Shown: positions 53,201 to 62,200 of the stretch, in pieces
How positions within the stretch are numbered: the stretch's first letter is position 1
How the letters are laid out: every line of letters begins with the position of its first letter
Assembly: GCF_024171645.1 (NCBI RefSeq)
Contig: NZ_JALKAC010000006.1
Coordinates: forward strand, 248,001 to 312,000
DNA from: Flavobacterium sp. HSC-32F16
GTDB lineage: Bacteria > Bacteroidota > Bacteroidia > Flavobacteriales > Flavobacteriaceae
Length of the DNA stretch: 64,000 nucleotides
Direction: 5' to 3'
The notes under the pieces: generated by a model
The model's input: the letters and a program-made list of their open reading frames with translations, nothing else
Databases searched by the model: none
What the model was told of the DNA's origin: nothing
Made by a program: the position numbers and the translations under genes

Positions 53201-53233
53201 AAAGGGAACAAAGTATTCTTTGTTCCCTTTTTT
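53201..53233 (+). terminator. Terminator or attenuator after nosZ
   Basis: Stem AAAGGGAACAAAG/CTTTGTTCCCTTT with a 4-base TATT loop and T tail, between nosZ and the NosL-fusion gene. Likely sets nosZ expression above that of the assembly genes. Confidence 0.8.
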
Positions 53234-53246
53234 ATTTTGAATTATT

Positions 53247-54251
53247 ATGAGAAATAATACACTTTCAACTTTTTCCAAAGCCTTACTTTTTATATCGGGG
53301 ATTCTTTTTATTGCTTCGGTTTTTACAGCGGTTTGGAGAATAGAACTTACCGCACCGCAGTATCCTGAAGGTTTGGTTTTAAAACTTCATTCTAATAAAA
53401 TTGCCGGAGATGTTGATATTATTAACGGACTCAATCATTATATTGGAATGAAAACCCTGCATACCGAAGATTTTATAGAGTTTAAAGTTCTGCCATATGT
53501 TTTAGGATTATTTGGTCTAATTGCCATAAGTTTAGCATTTTTTGCTAAGCGGAAAGCATTGAATATTTTCTTCTTTTCTTTTGTTCTTTTCGGCGTAATA
53601 GCAGCTTCTGATTTTTATAAATGGAATTATCAATACGGGCACAATTTAGATCCTAATGCTGCCATTCGTGTTCCGGGTATGGCGTATCAGCCTCCTTTAA
53701 TAGGCTACAAACAATTATTAAATTTTGGTGCTTATTCTATTCCTGATATAGGCGGATGGATGCTGATTGGAGCCGGAATGTTACTTTTTATTGCGGTATT
53801 AAAAGAAAGAAAATCAGCTTCGAAACTAGATAAGTTTTTTAGTATTTTGATGGTTTCGTCTTTTCTTTTTTCTTGTTCTGGTGATAAAGCTGTTCCCATT
53901 AAAATTAATACTGACAATTGTGACTTCTGTAAAATGGGAATAAGTGACGGAAAGCATGGCGCTGAGATTATTACTCAAAAAGGAAGAGCTTATAAATTTG
54001 ATGATATTGCCTGTATGGCTCATTACTGCCAAGAAAACAAAGACCTGAAAATCAAATCGTATTATGTACACGATTTTACAAAAAACAATGAGCTGATTCC
54101 GGCAGAAACCGCTTTTTATATCAGTGGCGGAAAGGTTAAAAGTCCTATGAATGGTAATATGGCAGCTTTTTCAAGCAAAAGTGAAGCAAAATCATATGAG
54201 GCAGAATTAGGCGCAAATGAAATGGAATGGACAGACATTATAGAAAAATGA
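53247..54251 (+). CDS. nosL: Membrane protein fused to NosL copper chaperone domain
   Basis: 334 residues. The first half has about four membrane helices (ALLFISGILFIASVFTAV, VLPYVLGLFGLIAISLAF, ALNIFFFSFVLFGVIAAS, GWMLIGAGMLLFIAVL) with a periplasmic segment carrying several His. The second half begins with a lipobox-like FLFSCSGD and NosL signature DNCDFCKMGISDGKHGAEI, then YKFDDIACMAHYC and SPMNGNMAAF. NosL is normally a separate lipoprotein that delivers copper to NosZ. Here it is joined to a membrane part in one frame, a natural fusion or two ancestral genes merged. Followed by nosD 34 bases on. Confidence 0.85.
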   Translation: MRNNTLSTFSKALLFISGILFIASVFTAVWRIELTAPQYPEGLVLKLHSNKIAGDVDIINGLNHYIGMKTLHTEDFIEFKVLPYVLGLFGLIAISLAFFAKRKALNIFFFSFVLFGVIAASDFYKWNYQYGHNLDPNAAIRVPGMAYQPPLIGYKQLLNFGAYSIPDIGGWMLIGAGMLLFIAVLKERKSASKLDKFFSILMVSSFLFSCSGDKAVPIKINTDNCDFCKMGISDGKHGAEIITQKGRAYKFDDIACMAHYCQENKDLKIKSYYVHDFTKNNELIPAETAFYISGGKVKSPMNGNMAAFSSKSEAKSYEAELGANEMEWTDIIEK

Positions 54252-54285
54252 CAGCCATGTAATAAATCTACTTATACTTAAAAAC

Positions 54286-55518
54286 ATGAAATTACTTTTT
54301 AGTCTTTTTTTCTCTTTGTCTTTTCTTTTTCTCCATTCTAAAACAATAAAAGTGGGGCAGAATAATGCTGTAAAAACAGTAAAAAAAGCGATAGAACTTG
54401 CAGTGCCCGGCGATACTATTTTTGTCTATAATGGTGTATACAAAGAAGGAAATATAATTGTAGATAAAAGAATAACCCTGATTGGAAAAGATTTTCCTGT
54501 TCTGGACGGGGAAATGAAATATGAAGTAGTTTCGATTAAAGCCGACAGTGTAATTTTCTCTGGATTTAAAGTTATTAATTCCGGTTATGCATCGCTTAAT
54601 GATCCTTGCGGGATTAAAGTGTACAACAAAACCGGGGTTATTATAAAAGATAATATTCTGGAGAATAATTTTTTTGGAATTTACATTCAAAAAGGAACGA
54701 GCTGCCTTATAAAAAATAACACCATAAAAGCTTTTCAAAAAGAAGAACAGCGCATTGGCAACGGAATTCATTGCTGGAAAAGCGAAGAAATGCAGATTAT
54801 TGGAAACAGAATTTCGGGACATCGTGATGGTATTTATTTTGAATTTGTTTCTAATTCAGTTATCTGGAGAAACATTTCCAAAGCAAATATCCGGTACGGG
54901 CTCCATTTTATGTTTTCTAATGATGATGCCTACATTTCGAATGTTTTTAAAAATAATGGGGCAGGAGTGGCTGTAATGTTTACCAAAAATGTAAAAATGT
55001 TTAATAATTATTTTGAAGAAAATTGGGGTGACGCGGCGTATGGTTTATTGCTGAAAGAAATCGCAGACAGTTATATTTTGGGAAATAAATTTGTTCGTAA
55101 CACATCTGGAATTTATATGGAAGGAACGAGCAGAGTTACGCTTTCGCGGAATATATTTAAAGATAACGGCTGGGGAATGAAAATTCAGGCGAGTTGTATG
55201 GACAATGAAATTTCGTATAATAATTTCCTTGCCAATACTTTTGATATCAGCACTAACGGAAGTCTTGTCCTCAACCATTTTAATAACAATTATTGGGATA
55301 AATATGATGGTTATGATCTTAACCGGGACGGAATTGGCGATGTGCCTTTTCATCCGCTGAGTCTTTTTGCGGTTCTTACCGAAAATAATCCTTCGGCTAT
55401 GCTTTTATTCAGAAGTTTTATGATCACGCTTTTGGATAAGTCCGAAAAGATTCTGCCCAGTATCACTCCGGATAATTTTATAGATAAAACCCCCGAAATG
55501 AAATCTCTAGCCTTATGA
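54286..55518 (+). CDS. nosD: NosD, periplasmic nitrous-oxide reductase maturation protein
   Basis: 410 residues with a signal peptide (MKLLFSLFFSLSFLFLHS). The body is a parallel beta-helix of repeated NxxxxxxxGIxxxx turns (ENNFFGIYIQKGT, SGHRDGIYFEFVS, FKNNGAGVAVMF, FVRNTSGIYMEGTS), as in the NosD/CASH family, ending in the HFNNNYWDKYDGYDLNRDGIGDVP motif. It works with the NosFY transporter to supply the sulfur or other CuZ component. It overlaps nosF by 4 bases. Confidence 0.95.
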   Translation: MKLLFSLFFSLSFLFLHSKTIKVGQNNAVKTVKKAIELAVPGDTIFVYNGVYKEGNIIVDKRITLIGKDFPVLDGEMKYEVVSIKADSVIFSGFKVINSGYASLNDPCGIKVYNKTGVIIKDNILENNFFGIYIQKGTSCLIKNNTIKAFQKEEQRIGNGIHCWKSEEMQIIGNRISGHRDGIYFEFVSNSVIWRNISKANIRYGLHFMFSNDDAYISNVFKNNGAGVAVMFTKNVKMFNNYFEENWGDAAYGLLLKEIADSYILGNKFVRNTSGIYMEGTSRVTLSRNIFKDNGWGMKIQASCMDNEISYNNFLANTFDISTNGSLVLNHFNNNYWDKYDGYDLNRDGIGDVPFHPLSLFAVLTENNPSAMLLFRSFMITLLDKSEKILPSITPDNFIDKTPEMKSLAL

Positions 55519-56237
55519 TTACACTAAAAAATATAAATAAAAAATTTGGAAAGCTTCAGGTGTTACAAAATGTAAATCTGGAATTTAAGGCAGGAGAATG
55601 CATTGCATTAATTGGCCCTAACGGCTGCGGAAAAACAACTTTGATTAAATCGGTTTTAGGAATGGTTCTGCCAGATAACGGTGATATTTTGTTTCATGAT
55701 CAATCTATTTTAAAAGAGTTTGAATATAGAAATAAAATTGGTTATATGCCTCAAATTGGCCGTTATCCCGACAACATGACTATTGAGCAGATTATTGTCA
55801 TGATCAAGCAGATTAGAAATTCAAAAGCAGTTCTGGATGAAGATTTGATTCAGGCTTTTAAACTTGATAAAATGAAAGACAAACAGATGCGAACGCTTTC
55901 AGGCGGAACCACTCAAAAGGTAAGCGCAACTCTGGCTTTTCTTTTTAATCCTGATGTTTTGATATTGGATGAACCTACTGCGGGATTAGATCCGCTGGCT
56001 TCTGAAATTTTGAAGGAAAAAATCATTAAAGAAAAAAACAACAGAAAATTAATCTTGATTACTTCACATTTACTGAGCGAACTCGATGATATGATTACGC
56101 AGATTATTTTTATGCAGGATGGAAAAGTTCATTTTCATAAAACTATAAAAGATCTTCTGGAATCAACCGGAGAGCAGAAAATATCTAAAGCAATTGCCAA
56201 AATTTTAAAAGAAAAACAGCATGAACAGGATTATTAA
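55515..56237 (+). CDS. nosF: NosF, ABC transporter ATPase for NosZ maturation
   Basis: 240 residues. Walker A GPNGCGKTT, signature LSGGTTQKV, Walker B VLILDEPTAGLD and switch His in ITSHLLSE are all present. Position between nosD and nosY and overlapping both identifies it as NosF, the energy source of the NosDFY complex. Confidence 0.95.
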   Translation: MITLKNINKKFGKLQVLQNVNLEFKAGECIALIGPNGCGKTTLIKSVLGMVLPDNGDILFHDQSILKEFEYRNKIGYMPQIGRYPDNMTIEQIIVMIKQIRNSKAVLDEDLIQAFKLDKMKDKQMRTLSGGTTQKVSATLAFLFNPDVLILDEPTAGLDPLASEILKEKIIKEKNNRKLILITSHLLSELDDMITQIIFMQDGKVHFHKTIKDLLESTGEQKISKAIAKILKEKQHEQDY

Positions 56238-56988
56238 AATTGTTTTACTGGATATTCTCAAGAATAAAATTATTGTGAGTTATACGCTCATTTTAGCTTT
56301 GCTTTCCTGGGGATCTTTTGGACTTGAAGATAATTCTGCCAAAGGTTTATTAACAATACTAAATGTTATTTTATTTACGGTTCCATTAGTCTCGATACTT
56401 TTTTCGACGATTTATATCTATAATAGTTCGGAATTTATTGAACTTTTATTAAGCCAGCCCATTAAAAGAAAGAAAATCTGGCTGAGTTTGTTTACCGGAC
56501 TTTCTATTGCCATGATTTTGGCGTTTCTGCTGGGAGCCGGAATTCCGCTCTTGATTAATGCGCCTGATGCGGTTGGGTTTATGATGCTTTTGTCTGGATG
56601 TTTAATTTCGGCTGTTTTTGTTTCTTTGGCTTTTTTAAGCTGTATTTTAACGAGAGATAAGGCAAAAGGAATTGGTTTGGCGATTATGTTTTGGCTGTAT
56701 TTTGCCATACTTTTTGATGCTATTGTGTTATTTTTGCTGTTTCAATTTGCAGAGTATCCAATTGAAGGAGCTATGGTTGGAGTAACGGCTTTGAGCCCAA
56801 TAGATTTGGCCAGGATTCAAATATTAATGCATCTCGATCAATCGGCATTAATGGGATATACAGGAGCCATTTTTAAAGATTTTTTTGGAACAACAATCGG
56901 ATTAATTATTTCTTTCCTTTTGCTGCTATTATGGATTGTTGTACCGTTTTTTATCTCAATAAGAAAATTTAATAAAAAAGATCTCTAA
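56221..56988 (+). CDS. nosY: NosY, ABC transporter permease for NosZ maturation
   Basis: 255 residues with six membrane helices (IVSYTLILALLSWGSF, ILNVILFTVPLVSILFSTIYI, GLSIAMILAFLLGAGIPLLI, LLSGCLISAVFVSLAFLSCIL, IMFWLYFAILFDAIVLFLLF, TTIGLIISFLLLLLWIVVPFF). It overlaps the nosF end by 17 bases and carries the ILLSQPIKRKKIW-type cytoplasmic loop of ABC-2 permeases. Forms the membrane channel of NosDFY. Confidence 0.92.
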   Translation: MNRIIKIVLLDILKNKIIVSYTLILALLSWGSFGLEDNSAKGLLTILNVILFTVPLVSILFSTIYIYNSSEFIELLLSQPIKRKKIWLSLFTGLSIAMILAFLLGAGIPLLINAPDAVGFMMLLSGCLISAVFVSLAFLSCILTRDKAKGIGLAIMFWLYFAILFDAIVLFLLFQFAEYPIEGAMVGVTALSPIDLARIQILMHLDQSALMGYTGAIFKDFFGTTIGLIISFLLLLLWIVVPFFISIRKFNKKDL

Positions 56989-57027
56989 CGTTTTTTTGTT
57001 TAAGAAAAGAAATATTTAAAAGAGAAT

Positions 57028-57399
57028 ATGAAAACCGACATTAGAAATAAAGAAGATATCAAAATATTGGTAGATGCTTTTTATCAAAAAATTCAAACAG
57101 ATGCGACTATTGGCTATTTATTTACTAAAGTGGCTCTTGTAAATTGGGAAAAACATCTGCCTATTATGTATGATTTTTGGGATAATATTCTTTTTCATAC
57201 CGGAAATTTTGAGGGAAACCCAATGATGAAACATCGCCTGCTGAATGATAAAAGCACTTTAAGTGAAACTCACTTTTTACACTGGACTAAATTATGGAGA
57301 AAAACAGTTGATGACTTGTTTGAAGGACAGAAGGCTGATGAGGTTAAGATCAGAGCCAAAAATATTGCAAAAGCAATGATGAATAAAGTGGTTAAATAA
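57028..57399 (+). CDS. Group III truncated haemoglobin
   Basis: 123 residues: VDAFYQKIQTDATIGYLF, NWEKHLPIMYDFWDNILF and the proximal-His helix THFLHWTKLW are typical of the short 2-on-2 globins of group III. Such globins bind oxygen and nitric oxide. It follows nosY by 39 bases and so probably shares the nos transcript, fitting nitrogen-oxide detoxification. A terminator follows. Confidence 0.9.
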   Translation: MKTDIRNKEDIKILVDAFYQKIQTDATIGYLFTKVALVNWEKHLPIMYDFWDNILFHTGNFEGNPMMKHRLLNDKSTLSETHFLHWTKLWRKTVDDLFEGQKADEVKIRAKNIAKAMMNKVVK

Positions 57400-57401
57400 A
57401 G

Positions 57402-57431
57402 AAAACGGGAACTTTAAAAGTTCCCGTTTTT
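57402..57431 (+). terminator. Terminator of the nos operon
   Basis: Stem AAAACGGGAACTT/AAGTTCCCGTTTT with a 3-base loop and T tail, right after the globin gene. Confidence 0.88.
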
Positions 57432-57508
57432 CGTTTGAATGTTATTAAATTGAATCAATAATTTTCTTTAACCTTTACAAAGAAAGAGAAACCATTTTTT
57501 AAGAAATA

Positions 57509-57524
57509 TGATCTGAATCATACT
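57509..57524. promoter_or_regulatory. Orphan Fnr-like box between convergent genes
   Basis: TATGATCTGAATCATA, ATGAT-N4-ATCAT with 6 of 7 arm bases matching, as in the nadA and nos boxes. It lies between the globin terminator and the crp-like stop, where no promoter is expected; a weak minus-strand -7-like TCTTTTTG is 35 bases away. Confidence 0.45.
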
Positions 57525-57559
57525 TTATTATTTTTAAACTAAACAGTAAACGGAATGCG

Positions 57560-58156
57560 TTAGTAAAACAATTTATGATCGATAATTTCAATTTTTTTGT
57601 TTTTGTTCATTAACGAAATGGTTCGAATAACAGTTTCGACGCGCAGTCCGGTAAAGTCTGCAATTTCCTGTCTTGTGTAAGGAATTTTCATTTTCTGGGA
57701 AGGTTTGCTGTTATGCTGTCTTTTTAAATTATCCAGAAAATACTGAATGCGATATTCGGGCTTATGGTTTATTATATTTTTTGAGAAAACAATTTTATTG
57801 TAGATTTTCCAGGCAAAGAGTTTTAGAACCCGGGATTGTATTTCAGGATTTTCTTCAAGAAGTGAAAAGAAATTGGTTTTGGATAGTTTTAAAATTACAC
57901 AGTCAGTTTGAGCAGCGGCAGAAGCAGGATAGGGCTGATCAATAAATAGGGGCGGTTCGCCAAAACTATTTCCTTCATTAAAAACACCAATAGTAAGATC
58001 TTTACCATCTTCATTGGTATAACTCATTTTTACAGTGCCTTCTAAAATTTGATAATAAGAAAGGGGCGGGTCATTCTCGAAAAAGATGACGGCATGTTTG
58101 GGTATTTTTTTTGCAACGGCTCCCCAGGTATAAAGTAAATCAGTATCAATATGCAT
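57560..58156 (-). CDS. Crp/Fnr family regulator beside the nos genes
   Basis: 198 residues: effector barrel (about 20-110, ILEGTVKMSYTNEDGKDLTIGVFNEGNSFGEPPLFI), dimer helix, and helix-turn-helix YTRQEIADFTGLRVETVIRTISLM. The E-T-V-x-R in the recognition helix is the Fnr/Crp pattern that reads a TGA-type half-site. Only one Cys (TDCVILK) is present, so it is not a [4Fe-4S] Fnr; a haem or other NO-sensing mode is possible. Best local candidate to bind the ATGAT-N4-ATCAT boxes at 47161, 50630 and 57509. Convergent with the globin gene. Confidence 0.9.
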   Translation of the reverse strand: MHIDTDLLYTWGAVAKKIPKHAVIFFENDPPLSYYQILEGTVKMSYTNEDGKDLTIGVFNEGNSFGEPPLFIDQPYPASAAAQTDCVILKLSKTNFFSLLEENPEIQSRVLKLFAWKIYNKIVFSKNIINHKPEYRIQYFLDNLKRQHNSKPSQKMKIPYTRQEIADFTGLRVETVIRTISLMNKNKKIEIIDHKLFY

Positions 58157-58180
58157 TTGTCGACAATTTCTGCAATTAAA

Positions 58181-58197
58181 AATGATTGAGAATCATT
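58181..58197. promoter_or_regulatory. Palindrome in the crp-like gene leader
   Basis: AATGATTGAGAATCATT, 7-base arms with a 3-base centre, 25 bases upstream of the start codon. The half-site ATGAT matches the nos-region boxes but the spacer is one base longer; TGAGAATCATT also resembles a Fur box. The position suits autorepression. Confidence 0.45.
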
Positions 58198-58323
58198 CCC
58201 TTTTTTACTAAATCCTCCTCAAGAAGATCTTTAGTATTAGAAACAAAGGAAAGTAAATGCCTAAAATTAAAATATGATAAATGTTAGGTTTTGAGAACTT
58301 TAAAATTTGAAATTGATTTAAAT

Positions 58324-58360
58324 AAAAAAGCTGCTCAAAATTAATTGAACAGCTTTTTTT
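58324..58360 (-). terminator. Terminator of the beta-barrel protein gene
   Basis: Stem AAAAAAGCTG(C)TC / GA(A)CAGCTTTTTT with A and T runs on its two sides, 16 bases downstream of the stop on the minus strand. Could act in both directions. Confidence 0.82.
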
Positions 58361-58375
58361 TAAAGCAGTATGAAA

Positions 58376-59209
58376 TTAACGTATTGCGAATCTTATTTTT
58401 AAGCCGTAAGAAACTAATCTCATGTTTCTTGCCACTCCAGAATCAAATACACTGTTGTATTGTAGTTCTACAGGTAATTCAGAGTTGTATTGAACCAGAT
58501 TTTTACTTTCTTTTTTATCGTAAATATCATTCAAACCATAATCTAAATAGGCTCCAATGTAGATTGAATTCCTGTTTCCTAATTCCTGTTTTAAACCTGT
58601 TTCAAAAGTTGCAGAATAGGAAACTTTTGTATCAAGATCTCTTTCAGGAGTTTTTAGGTCATTAACATTAGCAAAACCGGCAAAAGCAGGACTGAATAAT
58701 TCTACATTATACTGCGGATAATAACCGCTTGTTGTACTGTTTGCAATTGTTGACTGATAAGTACCACTTGAAGCAAATCCTATTTTAGCTCCGGCCGCAA
58801 CATACAATTTTGAGGTACCCGGAGTTTCAAACTGAATATTTAGGGGAACATTTATGTATGTTAGTTTTTGCTCTTCTCTTAAATTAGTAAGCCTGTATCT
58901 AAATTGAAAAGCTTCATTTTCTGCATCTACAGTGTTGTATTGTCCGTAAATATAACCAGACTTTGAGTCAGAAGTATAAGTTTGGTATTCAACACCAACT
59001 CCTAAACTCACACCTTCATTTAAATAGTAAGAATAGCGAAGACCGGCATTAACACCATTTCCAGGAACATAATTTACGCCGGAAGATTTTATAAACGAAA
59101 ACGGACCGCCCAATGAAATAGAAAATTCCTGTTTTTTATCCTGACCATAACTATGAGTTGCAGCAAATAAAGCAGCAATAATGGCGAGTGATTTTATATA
59201 TTTTTTCAT
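58376..59209 (-). CDS. Outer-membrane beta-barrel protein
   Basis: 277 residues with signal peptide (MKKYIKSLAIIAALFAATHSYGQ). Alternating hydrophobic strands (GVSLGVGVEYQTYT, KLTYINVPLNIQFET, SKLYVAAGAKIGFASSG, NSIYIGAYLDYGLND) and a final strand MRLVSYGLKIRFAIR indicate an eight- to ten-strand PorT-like barrel. Encoded 52 bases after the giant adhesin on the same strand. It is not the PorP/SprF type that usually accompanies SprB. Possible helper in adhesin placement, otherwise of unknown role. Confidence 0.78.
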   Translation of the reverse strand: MKKYIKSLAIIAALFAATHSYGQDKKQEFSISLGGPFSFIKSSGVNYVPGNGVNAGLRYSYYLNEGVSLGVGVEYQTYTSDSKSGYIYGQYNTVDAENEAFQFRYRLTNLREEQKLTYINVPLNIQFETPGTSKLYVAAGAKIGFASSGTYQSTIANSTTSGYYPQYNVELFSPAFAGFANVNDLKTPERDLDTKVSYSATFETGLKQELGNRNSIYIGAYLDYGLNDIYDKKESKNLVQYNSELPVELQYNSVFDSGVARNMRLVSYGLKIRFAIR

Positions 59210-59224
59210 CTTAATTTTTAATTA

Positions 59225-59254
59225 TGCCGGCACTGTTTTTTAATAGTGCCGGCA
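59225..59254. other. GC-rich stem-loop between adhesin and barrel gene
   Basis: Perfect 10-base stem TGCCGGCACT/AGTGCCGGCA with loop GTTTTTTAAT. It has no U tract on the minus strand, so it is probably a processing or expression-balancing element between the two genes. Confidence 0.6.
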
Positions 59255-59261
59255 GGTTTAT

Positions 59262-62200
59262 CTATTTTACAATTACTTTGAAAGATTTTTTTACGTTTGG
59301 AGTTTCAAGAACTACCATAAGTATATTACTCTCGATTGTTTGAGGTAATTGTATTTCAGTTAATGCTGATGAAGATTGAACAGTTTTAATCAACTGGCCT
59401 GATACAGAATAAAGACTGATTTGCATATTATTTAATTCTTCCTGAGGGAAATCAGCTTCAATAGTGATTGCTTTTCCAGTTTGAATTGGGTTTGGATACA
59501 ATTTAGCCTGAAGTGAGTTGGTAAGTGTAACTCTGCCAGAACAAGTCTGTAATACTTTACCATCTTTTGTTGTCATTTTAACGCTGTAATCAGCTGTAGG
59601 ATCTAAAGGTGTATTTACACTTTCACTTGCCGAATAATATTGACCAGTTCCTATTAATTGTCCGTTTTTAAACCATTGGTAAGCTACAAATTCATAACCG
59701 CCGTTAGTTGCTGGATTATTGTTTACAAGAAGTACATTGTTAAACTTCTGACGAACAATATCAAAGAATCCGAATGGTTTTTCAACAGTAATAGAATACG
59801 TAGCAGTTAAACTTCCATCTTCTGATTTTATAGTCACATTTTGATTGTAAATTCCAGGTTTTGGAGTTTGAATAGTGAAATTAGCAGAAGGAGTAATAAT
59901 AGCATTTGATTCATTTAAGATTGAAATAGCTGGATTATTTTCAGAACATGTCATGACATGTGTAATGTTTTTTCCAGGATTTTCAAAAACTGTCGATCCT
60001 ATTGTAATTCTCTTAACATCGATATTGTTGTTTAAGATTACCAATAATTGAGAAACATCTGCAGCAGCTAGATAATTAGCATTTCCAGCTTGATGTGCGG
60101 TAATGGTTACTTCTCCGGATCTCAGCATATTTACAACACCAGCTGCAGAAACATTAGCAGGAGGCAGGGCAGATGTATAAGTAAAGGTATAATCTACCGG
60201 TAAATTTGAACTTGCCGTTGCAGTTAAATTGAAAGTATTATTTAATCCAAGTGTTTTAATGGCAATTGGACTGAATGTAATAGTTTGCGGTGCTTTATTA
60301 ATAACCAGATTAGCAGTAAGAGTTTTTGGAGAACAATTAGGCGAACTAGCTGAAGGTGTTATTACAGCAGTTACCACATACGTTCCTGCATTTACAGATG
60401 TGTTATTTGCAGAATAAGTAACCGCAGCTCCTGTTGGAAGATTTGCAACCTGAAGAGGATGCGCATTTCCATCATAAGTTACTGATGCATTACTGAAAGT
60501 TACTAAATCAAGAGGTGAAGCTAATACTTTTACCGCTTGAGTTTGATTCGTAATGTTTCCGTTTCCGTCATCGTATGTCCATGTAATAGCGTAAGTTCCT
60601 TCGGCATTATAAGTTAAAGGATCTGTTGTTGTTCCATTAATAGTTCCTGCACAATTGTCTATTGCAGTTGGAATTGCAATTTCTGATGCTAGAACAGAGC
60701 AATAGTTTGTAATCTCTGGAAGTACAGCGACAGTAGGTACAGGTGCTGTTACATCTTGAGTTGTACCAATCGTAACGGATTGGGTTGTAAAACATCCGTT
60801 TGCATCTGTAACGGTTACAGTATACGTATTTGGACTCAATCCTGAAGCTGTTGCCGCAGTTCCACCTGATGGAGACCAAGAATAAGTATAAGATGAAGTT
60901 CCTCCTGAAGCCGTTACTGTTGCAGTTCCGTCATTTGCACCATTACAAGAAACATCAGTTTTAGATGTTATTGCACTCAGCACAACAGGTTCAGCTATAG
61001 TAACCGCTGCTGTTGTCTGGCATGTATTAGCATCTTGTATCGTTACGATATAAGTTCCTGCTGCAAGACCTGTTGCTGTTGCTGCAGTTCCTCCAGTTGG
61101 TGCCCATACATACGAATAAGTTCCAGTTCCTCCTGTCGCATTTACAGTTGCATTTCCGTTTGAACCGCCGTTGCATGAAACATCAGTTTTTGATGTTGTT
61201 GCCGCAAGAACTGCAGGTTGTGTAATTGTAAAACTTTGAGTTTTTGAACATAAGTTAGCATCTGTAACAGTTACTGTGTAAGTTCCTGCAGCAAGACTTG
61301 TTGCTGTTGCAGCAGTTCCTCCAGAAGGTGCCCATGAGTAAGTATAAGCTCCTGTGCCTCCGATAACCGTAACACTTGCAGATCCATTTGCTCCTCCATT
61401 ACAAGAAACGTTTGTTTGTGAATTTGCCGTTACTACAAGATCTGCAGGTTCTGTGATTGTAAAGTTTTTAACAATAGAACAACCATTTCCAGAAGTAATA
61501 GTTACGGAATAATTACCAGCAGTTAGGTTAGATGCAGTATCTGCATTTCCTCCAGCTGGAGACCAAACATAAGTAAATGGTCCGGGTGCACCGCTAGGAA
61601 TTACAGAAGCAGATCCTGTATTTGCACCATTACATAAAATATCAGTTTGAGATGTAGCAGCAACTAAAGTATTAGTTGTAGTAATAGTAAAGGTTTTTGT
61701 TATTGTACATCCATTTCCATCTGTAATAACTACACTATGATTTCCTGCTGTTAATCCAGTTGCTATTTGTGTAGAAGCGCCATTTGGAGACCATAAATAA
61801 GTATATGGAGTAGTACCGCCGGAAGGACTTACTGCAGCCTGGCCGCCAGTTGAACAAGTTGCATTGATCTGGCTTTGTGATGCGTTTAACGGAGAAGGCT
61901 GCATAATTGTAAAGTTTTGAGTGATAAAACATCCGTTATCATCTGTAATTAGACAGCTGTAATTTCCTGCTGTTAAACCACTTGCTGTAGCAGCAGTTCC
62001 TCCAGAAGGAGACCATACATACGTATAATTAGGTGTACCTCCAGAAACTGTTACAGTAGCAGTTCCAGTAGCACCACCGTTACAAAGCACATTAGTTTGT
62101 GAAGGAGTAACCGATAAAACGGCAGGCTGTGTAATAGTAAAACTTTGTGTAGTCTGACATGCATTAGCATCAGTAACCGTTACTGTGTAAATTCCTACTG

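Noticed and set aside
54292..54822. 176-aa antisense ORF inside nosD
   Set aside because: A shadow of the nosD codon pattern; basic low-complexity end and no family match.
57560..58156. Calling the regulator a true Fnr
   Set aside because: It lacks the four cysteines needed for an Fnr [4Fe-4S] cluster.
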